Positions 29,300 to 38,285 of a stretch of 64,000 bases of DNA are shown here, piece after piece. The notes under the pieces were generated by a model. It worked only from the letters and a program-made list of their open reading frames with translations, was not told the DNA's origin and made no database searches. The position numbers and the translations under genes were made by a program. The first letter of the stretch is position 1, and each line of letters begins with the position of its first letter. The DNA is from CAWINX01 sp963702055 (GTDB taxonomy: Bacteria > Actinomycetota > Thermoleophilia > Solirubrobacterales > 70-9), in assembly GCA_963702055.1 (NCBI GenBank), contig OY969702.1, forward strand, positions 558,001-622,000, written 5' to 3'.

Positions 29300-29976
29300 G
29301 CGACGCGGAGCTCCGCGTTGTGCACCTCGACGAGTGGCTTGCGGTGGTCGACAAGCCCGCCGGCCTGGTCGTCCATCCCGCCCCATCCCATTCCGGGACG
29401 ACCCTGGTCGACGAGCTCGGGGAGATCCTCGGCGGTGGCGCGGATCCGGAGCGCCCGGGGATCGTCCATCGCCTCGACAAGGAGACCAGCGGCCTGCTCG
29501 TCGTCGCCCGCACCGACGAGGTCCACGCGGAGCTCCAAGCCCGGGTCCAGAGGCGCGAGGTCGAGCGGCTCTACCTGGCCCTGGCCGGTGGGCACCTCGC
29601 CTCCCGCACCGGGACGATCGACGCCCCGATCGGTCGCGCCGCCCGGCAGCGTCACCGAATGGCGGTCTCCGGAGCGGCCTCGCGCCAGGCGCGCACCCAT
29701 TTCACGGTGCGGGAGCGACTCGCCTCGGACACCTTCCTCGAAGCGCGCCTTGAGACGGGGCGTACCCACCAAATCCGCGCTCATTTCGCGGCGATCGGCC
29801 ACCCGCTGGTTGGCGACGCAATCTATGGAGGGGAGGAGAAATACGGCCTTACGCGTCAATTCCTGCACGCGCACCGGCTCGCGTTCGCCCACCCGGTCAC
29901 CGACGAGCCGCTCGACTTCTCTTCCGGGCTTCCTCCCGACCTCCTCGCCGCCCTCGAGGCGGCCCGCAGCGCCTGA
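29296..29976 (+). CDS. RluA/RluD-type pseudouridine synthase without S4 domain
   Basis: Isomerises uridines in rRNA or tRNA. 226 aa. The catalytic Asp lies in GIVHRLDKETSGLLVVARTD; LAVVDKPAGLVVHPAPSHSGTTL, RLETGRTHQIRAHFAAIGHPLVGDAIYG and FLHAHRLAFAHP are family motifs. The protein starts directly at the catalytic domain, so the ~80-residue N-terminal S4 domain of RluD is absent; many RluA-type enzymes also lack it, so the target site is uncertain. ATG overlaps the lspA stop. Confidence 0.9.
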   Translation: MSDAELRVVHLDEWLAVVDKPAGLVVHPAPSHSGTTLVDELGEILGGGADPERPGIVHRLDKETSGLLVVARTDEVHAELQARVQRREVERLYLALAGGHLASRTGTIDAPIGRAARQRHRMAVSGAASRQARTHFTVRERLASDTFLEARLETGRTHQIRAHFAAIGHPLVGDAIYGGEEKYGLTRQFLHAHRLAFAHPVTDEPLDFSSGLPPDLLAALEAARSA

Positions 29977-30110
29977 AGGCGGCCCTCTCTACAATCCCCG
30001 GTCCTTCCAACTAACCCCCGTCGAAGCCGAATCGGGTCCTGCCCGGCCCATTAGCCGGGTCCGCCGAAGCCGACGGGTGAGCGTCGCCAAAACCACCAAG
30101 GAGAATCGCA
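29977..30110 (+). promoter_or_regulatory. rpsB leader and candidate promoter
   Basis: A 134-nt leader. TACAAT at 29990-29995 is a plausible -10, with no convincing -35. A hairpin CCGGC-CCATTA-GCCGG is centred near 30046, and AAGGAG precedes the rpsB ATG. Bacterial rpsB leaders often bind S2 for autoregulation; whether this one does cannot be told from one sequence. Confidence 0.4.
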
Positions 30111-31145
30111 ATGCCAGAGGCAGGCCTCAAAGAGCTGCTGGAAGCCGGAGTCCACTTCGGCCACCAGACGCGCCGCTGGAACCCGAACATGCGCCGCTAC
30201 ATCCACGGCGAGCTGGACGGGATCCACGTCATCGACCTTCTGCAAACCGAGGCGCTGCTGGAGAACGCGCGCCGTTTCGCGGGCGAGCTGTCCAGCGGCG
30301 GCGGCACCGTGCTCTTCGTCGGCACCAAGAAGCAGGCCAGCGACGCCGTCAAGGAATGGGCCGACCGCTGCCAGATGCCGTACGTAAACAAGCGCTGGCT
30401 CGGCGGTCTGTTGACCAACTTCAACACGATGTCGGCGCGGATCGGCCGCCTCCACGAGCTGACCCAGTGGCAGGAAGAGGGCAAACTCGAGCTGCTGCCG
30501 ACCAAGGAGCGGATGGGGATGCAGGCTGAGCTCGCCAAGCTCGAGTTCAACCTCGGTGGGGTCCGCGACATGGAACGGCTGCCCGACGCCGTCTTCGTCA
30601 CCGACCTGAAAACAGAGGAGATCGCCGTCCGTGAGGCCGCCCGCCTGCGGATTCCGATCATCGGCTTGGTCGACACCAACTGCGACCCGACTCCGATCGA
30701 CTACGTGATCCCCGGCAACGACGACGCGATTCGCTCCTGCCAGCTGATCGTCGGGACGATCGGCGCGGCGATCGAGACCGGCGCGAGCGCCTGGAGGGTC
30801 CAGGAGGAGAAGCGGCTCGCCGAGGAGATGGAGCGGCGGCGCAAGGAAGAAGAGGAACGCAAGAAGCGGGAGGAAGAGGAGAAAGAGCGGGTCGCGGCCG
30901 AAGAGGCGGCGAAACAGGCGGCTGCTCAGGGACAGGCTGAGGGTTCAAGCGGCTCATCCGCGGGTCCTGTCGCTGCAGGGGACCCACCGCCCCCTCCGGT
31001 AGCTAAAGCTTCCTCAGGGGCGGTACCCCCTACGGCGCCACCCGCGGTCGAGACGGCTGAGGCAACAGCTTCGGGGACCAAGGCTGCCGAGAAAGCCCAG
31101 GCGGAAACTCCTGCCGGGGGCGCAAAAGAGGAGAGTGGGTCGTGA
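30111..31145 (+). CDS. rpsB: ribosomal protein S2 with long C-terminal extension
   Basis: Small-subunit protein S2. The core (residues 1 to about 235) is normal: LKELLEAGVHFGHQTRRWNPNM, IHVIDLLQTEALL, VLFVGTKKQASDAV, YVNKRWLGGLLTNF, DAVFVTDLKTEEIAVREA, IIGLVDTNCDPTPIDYVIPGNDDA. At 344 aa it is about 100 residues longer than usual. The tail is a charged coiled-coil-like stretch (rich in E, K, R) followed by a Pro/Ala/Gly/Thr low-complexity end. Overlaps tsf by 4 nt. Confidence 0.95.
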   Translation: MPEAGLKELLEAGVHFGHQTRRWNPNMRRYIHGELDGIHVIDLLQTEALLENARRFAGELSSGGGTVLFVGTKKQASDAVKEWADRCQMPYVNKRWLGGLLTNFNTMSARIGRLHELTQWQEEGKLELLPTKERMGMQAELAKLEFNLGGVRDMERLPDAVFVTDLKTEEIAVREAARLRIPIIGLVDTNCDPTPIDYVIPGNDDAIRSCQLIVGTIGAAIETGASAWRVQEEKRLAEEMERRRKEEEERKKREEEEKERVAAEEAAKQAAAQGQAEGSSGSSAGPVAAGDPPPPPVAKASSGAVPPTAPPAVETAEATASGTKAAEKAQAETPAGGAKEESGS

Positions 31146-31747
31146 GCGTTACTGCTGCCGATGTAAAGGCCTTGAGGGATCGGACCGGGGCCGCGATGAT
31201 GGATTGCAAGGCCGCGCTGGGCGAGGCCGACGGGGACGTTGACCGCGCGATCGAGATCCTGCGCGTCAAGGGACAGGCCTCAGCCGCCAAGCGCGAGGGT
31301 CGCGGCACCAGCGAAGGGGTCGTCGCCTCCTACATCCACGCCAACGACAAGGTCGGCGCGATGGTCGAGGTGCAATGCGAAACCGACTTCGTCGCCCGCA
31401 ACGAGGACTTCAGGGCGTTCGCCTACGAGGTCGCGCTGCACGTCGCCGCAACGGCTCCGAAGTACGTCTCCTCCGATGAGATCCCCGAGGCGGAGCGCGA
31501 GGCGGAGCGTCGCGTCTTCGAGGAGAAGGCGCGCGGGGAGGGCAAGCCCGACGAGGTGGTCTCGAAAATCGTCGACGGACAGCTCGCCAAGTGGGCGAAG
31601 GAGGTCGCCCTGCTCAACCAGGGCCACGTCAACGCCGATAAGCACGACTCGAAGTCGATCGAGCAGCTGCGCCAGGAGCTGGCGGCCAAGACCGGCGAGA
31701 ACGTCCGGATCGCGCGCTTCGCCTACTTCCGCGTCGGCGAGGACTGA
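31142..31747 (+). CDS. tsf: elongation factor Ts
   Basis: Guanine-nucleotide exchange factor for EF-Tu. 201 aa, the compact form also found in Thermus. The N-terminal UBA-like domain reads VKALRDRTGAAMMDCKAAL; the core has ASYIHANDKVGAMVEVQCETDFVARNEDF. GTG start overlaps rpsB (GTGA). Confidence 0.96.
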   Translation: MSVTAADVKALRDRTGAAMMDCKAALGEADGDVDRAIEILRVKGQASAAKREGRGTSEGVVASYIHANDKVGAMVEVQCETDFVARNEDFRAFAYEVALHVAATAPKYVSSDEIPEAEREAERRVFEEKARGEGKPDEVVSKIVDGQLAKWAKEVALLNQGHVNADKHDSKSIEQLRQELAAKTGENVRIARFAYFRVGED

Positions 31748-31791
31748 AAGGCCACACCCCTTTCCGGCGGGCTGTAGGCTCGCGCCCGAAC

Positions 31792-32529
31792 ATGCCCGAA
31801 ACGCCTCGATTCAGCCGCATCCTCCTGAAGCTCTCCGGCGAAGCGTTGATGGGAGAGCTCTCCTACGGCACCGACGCCGGCGAGGTCGACCGGATCGCCC
31901 GGCAGGTCGCGGCGACTCGCGAGCGCGGGGTGGAGGTGGCGATCGTGGTCGGCGCCGGCAACATCCACCGCGGCCTCGAGGCGGCTGCCAAGGGGATGGA
32001 CCGCGCCACGGGCGACTACATGGGGATGCTGGCCACGGTCCTCAACGCGCTCACCCTCCAAGACGCCCTCGAGAAGTTCGGCGCGCACACCCGGGTGATG
32101 TCGGCGATCGACGTCAAGGAGGTGGCCGAGCCCTACATCCGCCGCCGCGCGATGCGCCACCTCGAGAAGGGCCGGGTGGTGATCTTCGCCGCCGGGACGG
32201 GCAACCCGTTCTTCACCACCGACACCGCGGCCGCGCTGCGCGCTCTGGAAATCCACGCCGAGACGATCCTGATGGCGAAGAACGGGGTGGAGGGCGTCTA
32301 CGACGCCGATCCGGCGACCCACCCGGAGGCCGAGTTCATTCCGGCGATAACCCATCGCGAGGCGATCGAGCGAGGTCTCAAGGTGATGGACTCGACCGCC
32401 CTCTCGCTCTGTATGGACAACGATCTGCCGATCTACGTCTTCAACATGGGGGACGAGCGCAACATAGATAGGATCGTCGGCGGCGAGAGGGTGGGCACGT
32501 TGGTATCCAGCGTGCCCACGGACCAGTGA
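31792..32529 (+). CDS. pyrH: uridylate kinase
   Basis: UMP kinase of the amino-acid-kinase fold. 245 aa. Motifs: ILLKLSGEALMG, VAIVVGAGNIHRG, DYMGMLATVLNALTLQDALE, IFAAGTGNPFFTTDTAAALRA, AKNGVEGVYDADP and VMDSTALSLCMDNDLPI. After the usual end (ERVGTLV) there is a short extension SSVPTDQ whose coding DNA is a strong hairpin (32491-32519). Confidence 0.96.
   Translation: MPETPRFSRILLKLSGEALMGELSYGTDAGEVDRIARQVAATRERGVEVAIVVGAGNIHRGLEAAAKGMDRATGDYMGMLATVLNALTLQDALEKFGAHTRVMSAIDVKEVAEPYIRRRAMRHLEKGRVVIFAAGTGNPFFTTDTAAALRALEIHAETILMAKNGVEGVYDADPATHPEAEFIPAITHREAIERGLKVMDSTALSLCMDNDLPIYVFNMGDERNIDRIVGGERVGTLVSSVPTDQ
32491..32519. repeat. strong hairpin at the 3' end of pyrH
   Basis: GTGGGCACGTTGG (32491-32503), loop TAT, CCAGCGTGCCCAC (32507-32519): a 13-bp stem with one G-U pair. 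It overlaps the last codons of pyrH, just before frr. No U-run follows, so it is more likely a processing/stability element or a palindromic repeat than a terminator. Confidence 0.5.
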
Positions 32530-32542
32530 GAACGGGGCCCAG

Positions 32543-33106
32543 GTGGAGTTGATCGACGAACTGCTCGACGACGCGAAGGACCGGATGCAGAAGTCGGTCG
32601 AGTCGAGCCGTGGCGAGTTGGCGACGGTCCGGACCGGGCGCGCCTCACCGCACCTGCTGGACCGGATAACGGTCGACTACTACGGCACCCCGACCCCGCT
32701 CAAACAACTAGCCAACGTCGCCACGACCGACGCCCGGCTGCTGACCGTGACGCCCTACGACAAGTCCTCGATCGCGTCGATCGAGAAGTCGATCCTCGAC
32801 TCCGACATCGGGCTCACCCCGAGCAACGACGGCAACGTTATCCGCCTCCAGATCCCCGAGCTGACCGAGGAGCGCCGCCGCGAGATGGTCAAGGTGGTGC
32901 ACGGGGTCGCCGAGGAGGGCCGCGTCGCGATCCGAAACATCCGCCGCGACGTCATGCAGGACCTTCGAGAGTTGAAAAAAGAGGGAGAAGCGGGCGAGGA
33001 CGACGAGCGCCGCGCCGAAGCCGCCCTCCAGAAGCAGACGGACGAGGCGATCGCCGAGATCGACGCCCTGCTGAAGGGCAAGGAAGAAGAGATCCTCGAG
33101 GTTTGA
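32543..33106 (+). CDS. frr: ribosome recycling factor
   Basis: Splits post-termination ribosomes with EF-G. 187 aa from GTG 32543. Conserved ATVRTGRASPHLLDRITVDYYGTPTPL and DGNVIRLQIPELTEERRREMVK, with the long C-terminal helix RNIRRDVMQDLRELKKEG. Overlaps uppS by 4 nt. Confidence 0.96.
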   Translation: MELIDELLDDAKDRMQKSVESSRGELATVRTGRASPHLLDRITVDYYGTPTPLKQLANVATTDARLLTVTPYDKSSIASIEKSILDSDIGLTPSNDGNVIRLQIPELTEERRREMVKVVHGVAEEGRVAIRNIRRDVMQDLRELKKEGEAGEDDERRAEAALQKQTDEAIAEIDALLKGKEEEILEV

Positions 33107-33771
33107 GCCCTGCGCGGTACGTAGCGATCATCACCGACGGCAACGGCCGCTGGGCCCAGCGGCGGGGAGTGCCGGCCGTCGAGGGCCATCGGGTCGGCGC
33201 CGACGTCGTCAAGGCGCGACTGCGCGACGCCGTCGACCTGGGGGTCGAGGAGCTGACCGTCTTCTCCTTCTCGACCGAGAACTGGGCTCGCCCGGCCGAT
33301 GAGGTCGCCGGCCTGATGAAGATGTTCGGCGAGCGGATCGACGCCGAGACCCCGGAGCTGAACGAGGAAGGCGTGCGGATGCGCTTCATCGGCCGCCGCG
33401 AGGGCGTCGACCCCGCCCTGGTCGAGCGGATGGAGTGGGCCGAGGAGACGACCGCCGGCAACGACCGAATCACCCTCTTCGTCGCCTTCAACTACGGCGG
33501 CAGGGCGGAGATCGTCGACGCGGCGCGAAACTTCGAGGGGGGCTCCGAAGAGGAGTTCAGACGCAACCTGTACGCACCGGAGATGCACGACCCAGACCTC
33601 CTCATACGAACCAGCGGAGAACAGCGCATCTCCAACTACCTGCTCTGGCAGTGCGCCTACTCGGAGCTGGTCTTCCGCGACGAGCTCTGGCCCGACTTCG
33701 GCCGCGAGGCATTCGAAGAATCGCTGCGCGAGTTCGAGCGGCGGCAGCGGCGCTTCGGGGCGAGGGCCTAG
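33103..33771 (+). CDS. uppS: isoprenyl transferase (cis-prenyltransferase, UppS family)
   Basis: Makes undecaprenyl or related cis-prenyl diphosphate carriers for cell wall synthesis. 222 aa from TTG 33103. Catalytic Asp and phosphate loop in VAIITDGNGRWAQRRG; FSFSTENWARPADEV; LFVAFNYGGRAEIVDA; DPDLLIRTSGEQRISNYLLWQ; the last two are the substrate Arg/Ser block. Product chain length cannot be judged from sequence. Confidence 0.94.
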   Translation: MSPARYVAIITDGNGRWAQRRGVPAVEGHRVGADVVKARLRDAVDLGVEELTVFSFSTENWARPADEVAGLMKMFGERIDAETPELNEEGVRMRFIGRREGVDPALVERMEWAEETTAGNDRITLFVAFNYGGRAEIVDAARNFEGGSEEEFRRNLYAPEMHDPDLLIRTSGEQRISNYLLWQCAYSELVFRDELWPDFGREAFEESLREFERRQRRFGARA

Positions 33772-33773
33772 CC

Positions 33774-34718
33774 GTGCCCGCGGATCGCGAATCGGACAAA
33801 GGCCGCCCCCTGCCGGAGCACTTCAGCCTGCGCGACGAGGAGAACCTCTTCGAGGGCCTCGACGATCCCGTCGCCGAGGAGCGCACACGTCCCCCGGCGA
33901 ATCCGTCGCCGCGGCGACGCCTGCGGGGGGAGACGGCGAAGCGGGTCCTCGTCGCGATCCCCTGGATCGCCTTCGCGATCGCGATCACCGTGGCGGGGGG
34001 GCTGCCCTTCGCGATCGCGATGGTGGCGATCGGGATCGTCGGCCTGCGCGAGTACTTCGCGATGACCGACGAGTTCCGCCCGATCGAGATCGCCGCCTAC
34101 ATTGCGATCGCCGCGCTGATCGCCGCCGCCCACTTCGGCACCTCCTTCAACGTCCTGCTGGTCCTGGCGGCCTCGTTCCCGCTCCTGTTCGGCTTCGCCC
34201 TCCGGCAAAAGCACCGTGAGGGGATCACGGTTTCGATGGGCATCACGCTGCTCGGCGTTATCTGGATCGGCATCCCACTCGTCCACGCGGTCCTGCTGCG
34301 CGACCTCCCACACCACGGCGCCGCCCTGCTGATCGACGTGCTGGTCGGCACCTTCGCCACCGACACCGCCGCCTACGCGACCGGCCGCATGTTCGGAACC
34401 CACAAAATCGCCCCCAACCTCTCTCCGAACAAGACCCTGGAGGGCCTGATCGGCGGCTTCCTGATCGGCACGATGGCGTTCTGGTTCGCCGGGCTCTACC
34501 AGGACTGGCTCTCGGGGGTCGACGCGCTGGTGATCGGGGCCGCCGTCGCCGCGGTCGGGCCGGTCGGCGACCTCTTCGAGTCGATGCTGAAGCGGGACCT
34601 CGGCAAAAAGGACACCGGCACGCTGTTCGGCGCCCACGGCGGCCTGCTCGACCGCCTCGACGCCGTCTTCTTCACCGTGGTCGTCGGCTACTACCTGGCG
34701 GTCCAGCTCGTTTACTGA
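33774..34718 (+). CDS. cdsA: phosphatidate cytidylyltransferase
   Basis: Makes CDP-diacylglycerol from phosphatidic acid, feeding PgsA downstream. 314 aa. A ~55-residue charged cytoplasmic tail is followed by about seven membrane segments. The C-terminal signature SMLKRDLGKKDTG within VGDLFESMLKRDLGKK, then HGGLLDRLDAVFF, is diagnostic. GTG 33774 is chosen, 2 nt after uppS; the long tail makes a later start possible. Confidence 0.93.
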   Translation: MPADRESDKGRPLPEHFSLRDEENLFEGLDDPVAEERTRPPANPSPRRRLRGETAKRVLVAIPWIAFAIAITVAGGLPFAIAMVAIGIVGLREYFAMTDEFRPIEIAAYIAIAALIAAAHFGTSFNVLLVLAASFPLLFGFALRQKHREGITVSMGITLLGVIWIGIPLVHAVLLRDLPHHGAALLIDVLVGTFATDTAAYATGRMFGTHKIAPNLSPNKTLEGLIGGFLIGTMAFWFAGLYQDWLSGVDALVIGAAVAAVGPVGDLFESMLKRDLGKKDTGTLFGAHGGLLDRLDAVFFTVVVGYYLAVQLVY

Positions 34719-34737
34719 GCTACCTACACTGCTCTAG

Positions 34738-35883
34738 ATGAAGAAGCTCGTGATCCTCGGCAGCACCGGGTCGATCGGCACGCAGGCGTTGGAGATCGTC
34801 GCCGCCTCCGAGCAGCTCCAGGTCGTCGGCCTGGCGGCCGGCTCCAGCTGGGAGCTTGTCCTGGAGCAGGCCAAGCAGCATGGCGTTCCCGTCGTCGCCC
34901 TTGCCGACCCCGCGGCCGTGGAGAGCGCGCGTGGAGAGTGGAACGGCCGTGTGCTGGGCGGCGAGGAGGGCGTCCGCGAGCTGATCGTCTCCTCCGGGGC
35001 CGACCTGGTCCTCAACGGGATGGTCGGGGCCGCCGGGCTGGGACCGACGATCGTCGCCCTGACCGAGGGCATCGACGTGGCGCTCGCCAACAAGGAGAGC
35101 CTGGTGATCGGGGGGGAGTTGACGATGGCGCTGGCGGAGGCGACGGGCACCCGCCTGCTCCCGGTCGACTCCGAGCACTCGGCCCTCTTCCAGCTGATCG
35201 GCTCCGAGCCGCCGGGCGCGGTCGAGCGGCTCGTGCTCACCGCCTCGGGAGGGCCGTTCCGCGGTCGCACCGACCTCGCCGGCGTCACCGTCGAGGACGC
35301 CCTCGCGCACCCCACCTGGGCGATGGGGGGGCGGATCACGATCGACTCCGCGACGCTGATGAACAAGGGGTTCGAGGCGATCGAGGCCCACCACCTCTTC
35401 GGCGTCCCCTATGAGCGGATCGACGTCGTCGTCCACCCGCAGTCGATCGTCCACTCGCTGGTCGACCTCAACGACGGCGCCGCCCTCGCCCACCTCGGCT
35501 ATCCCGACATGAAGGTGCCGATCTCCTACGCCCTGCACCACCCCGAGCGCGCCGACGTCGACGTGCCGCGGCTCGACCTGGCCGCGGTTGGGGAGCTCGC
35601 CTTCGAGGAGCCCGACCTGGAGACGTTCGCCTGCCTGCGACTGGCGCTGGAGGCGGGCGGAGAGGGTGGCACCGCGCCCTGTGTGCTGAACGCCGCCGAC
35701 GAGGTCGCGGTCGCCGCGTTCCTCGCCGGGCGGATCGGGTTCGCCACGATCCCCGAGGTGATCGAGCGCGTCCTCGAGGAGATGCCGGCGGCGCCGGTCG
35801 GCCACTTCGACGACCTCTTCGCCGCCGACGCCGAGGCCCGACGCCGCACCGAGGAGCAGATCGGCGGGTTGGCGAAGGTATGA
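34738..35883 (+). CDS. dxr: 1-deoxy-D-xylulose-5-phosphate reductoisomerase
   Basis: Second step of the MEP isoprenoid pathway. 381 aa. NADPH site LVILGSTGSIGTQAL; ALANKESLVIGGE; metal/substrate block LLPVDSEHSALFQ; TASGGPFRG; WAMGGRITIDSATLMNKGFEAIEAHHLF; HPQSIVHSLV. With ispG 1.1 kb downstream and uppS upstream it forms an isoprenoid/lipid cluster. Confidence 0.96.
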   Translation: MKKLVILGSTGSIGTQALEIVAASEQLQVVGLAAGSSWELVLEQAKQHGVPVVALADPAAVESARGEWNGRVLGGEEGVRELIVSSGADLVLNGMVGAAGLGPTIVALTEGIDVALANKESLVIGGELTMALAEATGTRLLPVDSEHSALFQLIGSEPPGAVERLVLTASGGPFRGRTDLAGVTVEDALAHPTWAMGGRITIDSATLMNKGFEAIEAHHLFGVPYERIDVVVHPQSIVHSLVDLNDGAALAHLGYPDMKVPISYALHHPERADVDVPRLDLAAVGELAFEEPDLETFACLRLALEAGGEGGTAPCVLNAADEVAVAAFLAGRIGFATIPEVIERVLEEMPAAPVGHFDDLFAADAEARRRTEEQIGGLAKV

Positions 35884-36971
35884 GCTGGCTGCTGGTGATC
35901 TTCGGCTTCTGCCTGCTGATCGTCCTCCACGAGGCCGGTCACTTCTTCGCGGCCAAGGCGACGGGGATGCGGGTCGAGAAGTTCTTCCTCTTCATCGGGC
36001 CGAAGCTGGCCTCGTTCAAACGCGGCGAGACCGAGTACGGAATCGCCGCTTTCCCGATCGGCGGCTACGTGAAAATCAGCGGGATGAATCCCGACGAGGC
36101 CCTTCCGCCCGGGGAGGAGCACCGCGGCTACTACGAGCAACCGGTCTGGAAGCGGATCGTCGTGATCGGGGCCGGGCCGGCGGTCAACATCGCGCTGGCC
36201 TTCGTCATCCTCTTCGTCCTCTACCTGGTCAACGCGCAGACGACGACGCAGACGGTCGGGAGCTTGCGCACCGGCTCACCGGCGAGCAGGGTGCTCAAAC
36301 CCGGGGACAAGCTGGTCGCGGTGGACGGCCGCTCTTATCCGAATCTCGACGCCACGGGCCGCCTGCAGCGCTTCTCGAAGGACATCGGCTCTCACAAGTG
36401 CACCGGCAAACTGAAGCCGGGTTGTCCAGCGGCGACCCCCGTGCGCGCCACGGTTAGGCGCGACGGGCGCCTGCTCGCCTTCACACTTCGGCCAACCTAC
36501 GACCAGGCGAACGGGCGAATGCTGATCGGCGTCTCCTACAAGACGGTCGCGACCCCCTCGGACCCGGGTAGCGCTGCCTCGGGAGCCCTCGATTCGATCT
36601 GGTACGTGACGCACAAAACGGCCTCCGTCTTCACCAACATCTTCAATCCCCAGGAGCGCAAGCAGGTGTCCGGCATCGTCGGCGTCAGCGACGTGGCCCA
36701 TCAGACGATCGAGGTTGGGGTGACCAAATCTCTACTGCTGCTTGCTCTGGTCAGCCTCTCGCTCGGCCTGATCAACCTGCTCCCGTTCCTGCCCCTCGAC
36801 GGCGGCCACATCTTCTGGAGCCTGGTCGAGAAACTCCGCGGCAGGCCGGTGCCGTTCAAGGTGATGGAGAGCGCCAGCGTGCTCGGGTTCATCCTCGTCG
36901 GGATGCTGATGTTCATCGGCCTCAGCAACGACATCGGCCGCCTCAACAACGGCGGCTTCCACGTCCGCTAG
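35880..36971 (+). CDS. rseP: site-2 protease, RseP family
   Basis: Intramembrane zinc metalloprotease that cleaves anti-sigma factors or signal peptide remnants. 363 aa. Zinc motif HEAGH in IVLHEAGHFFAAKATG (near residue 18), AAFPIGGYVKISGM, one PDZ domain (about residues 120-220) and the third zinc ligand in LPFLPLDGGHIFW. Three to four membrane segments. ATG overlaps the dxr stop. Confidence 0.93.
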   Translation: MSWLLVIFGFCLLIVLHEAGHFFAAKATGMRVEKFFLFIGPKLASFKRGETEYGIAAFPIGGYVKISGMNPDEALPPGEEHRGYYEQPVWKRIVVIGAGPAVNIALAFVILFVLYLVNAQTTTQTVGSLRTGSPASRVLKPGDKLVAVDGRSYPNLDATGRLQRFSKDIGSHKCTGKLKPGCPAATPVRATVRRDGRLLAFTLRPTYDQANGRMLIGVSYKTVATPSDPGSAASGALDSIWYVTHKTASVFTNIFNPQERKQVSGIVGVSDVAHQTIEVGVTKSLLLLALVSLSLGLINLLPFLPLDGGHIFWSLVEKLRGRPVPFKVMESASVLGFILVGMLMFIGLSNDIGRLNNGGFHVR

Positions 36972-37012
36972 GCGTTTACGCCCCGTCCCCGACCCCTCGG
37001 TACGCTCTTCCT

Positions 37013-38266
37013 ATGGCTTCCAAGCGCCAGATATTCGTCGGGGGCGTGCCGATCGGCGGCGGCGCCCCGGTCGCCGTGCAGACGATGACCAAGACCGAGA
37101 CCGCCAACCTGGCGGCGACGATGGAGCAGATCCGCAAGGTCGCCGACGCCGGGGCGGACATCGTCCGGGTCGCGGTTCCTCGTGACGAGGATGTCGAGGC
37201 GCTGAAGACGATCGTCAAGGAGTCGCCGATCCCGGTGATCGCCGACATCCACTTCAACCACACGCTGGCGTTGAAGGCGATCGACGCCGGCGCCCACTGC
37301 ATCCGGCTCAACCCCGGCAACATCGGCGGCCGCGAGAAAGTCGCCGAGGTCGCGGTGCGGGCCACTGAGGCGGGGGTGCCGATGCGGATCGGTGTCAACT
37401 CGGGCTCGCTGCCCAAACACCTTCACGGGCTGGAGCGGGATGCTCCGGTCGAGGCGCTGGTCGCCGCCGCGGTCGAGTTCGTCGAGTTGATGGAAGGGCT
37501 CGACTTCGAGGACTTCAAGGTCTCGATCAAGTCGACCAACGTGCCGAACACGATCGCCGCCAACCGCCTGCTCGCCGAGAAGATCCCCTACCCGCTCCAC
37601 CTCGGGATCACCGAGGCCGGCACCAAATGGTCGGGGTCGCTGAAGTCCTCGGTCGGCCTCGGCACCCTGCTCGCCGACGGAATCGGCGACACGATCCGGA
37701 TCAGCCTCTCCACCTTCCACGCCGAGGAGGAGGTCAAGGTCGCCTGGGAGATCCTCAAGGCCCTGCAACTGCGCGAGCGCGGGCCGGTGCTGATCGCCTG
37801 CCCGACCTGCGGCCGCCTCCAGTTCGACATGGACTCGGTGGTCGCCGAGATCGAGCAGCGGCTGGAGGCCTACGCCGAGCCGGTCGAGGTCGCGGTCCTC
37901 GGCTGCGCGGTGAACGGGATCGGCGAGGCGAGCCACGCCGATTTCGGAATCGCCGGAGCGAAGAACGAGGGCTTGATCTTCGCCGGCGGCAAGCCGTTGC
38001 GAAAGGTCCCGCAGGCCAAGTTGGTCGACACCCTCTTCGACGAGATCGACAAGTCGCTGGATCGCGGCGCAGTCGAGTTCGACGAGACGGAGTCGCGCGA
38101 GGGGGCCGAGTGGGTGGCCAGGATCGAGGCGGAGAGCGCCGGTGACCTCACCCCCGAGAAGATCGCCAAGATGGAGCACGAGGCCGCGCAGCAGGGCGAG
38201 TCGGACCGGGTGCTGTTGGACGAAGAGGCCTCGCCCACCGCGGGACGCCGATTCACCAGAGCCTGA
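37013..38266 (+). CDS. ispG: 4-hydroxy-3-methylbut-2-enyl-diphosphate synthase
   Basis: MEP pathway [4Fe-4S] enzyme making HMBPP. 417 aa. The barrel has PVAVQTMTKTETAN, VRVAVPRDEDVEALK, PVIADIHFNHTLALKAI and IRLNPGNIGG; the Fe-S domain ligands are in LIACPTCGRLQFD and VLGCAVNGIGEA, plus a downstream Glu. A ~60-residue acidic tail follows the usual end. Confidence 0.95.
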   Translation: MASKRQIFVGGVPIGGGAPVAVQTMTKTETANLAATMEQIRKVADAGADIVRVAVPRDEDVEALKTIVKESPIPVIADIHFNHTLALKAIDAGAHCIRLNPGNIGGREKVAEVAVRATEAGVPMRIGVNSGSLPKHLHGLERDAPVEALVAAAVEFVELMEGLDFEDFKVSIKSTNVPNTIAANRLLAEKIPYPLHLGITEAGTKWSGSLKSSVGLGTLLADGIGDTIRISLSTFHAEEEVKVAWEILKALQLRERGPVLIACPTCGRLQFDMDSVVAEIEQRLEAYAEPVEVAVLGCAVNGIGEASHADFGIAGAKNEGLIFAGGKPLRKVPQAKLVDTLFDEIDKSLDRGAVEFDETESREGAEWVARIEAESAGDLTPEKIAKMEHEAAQQGESDRVLLDEEASPTAGRRFTRA

Positions 38267-38285
38267 GCGCGGATAGGTTTCCCGC

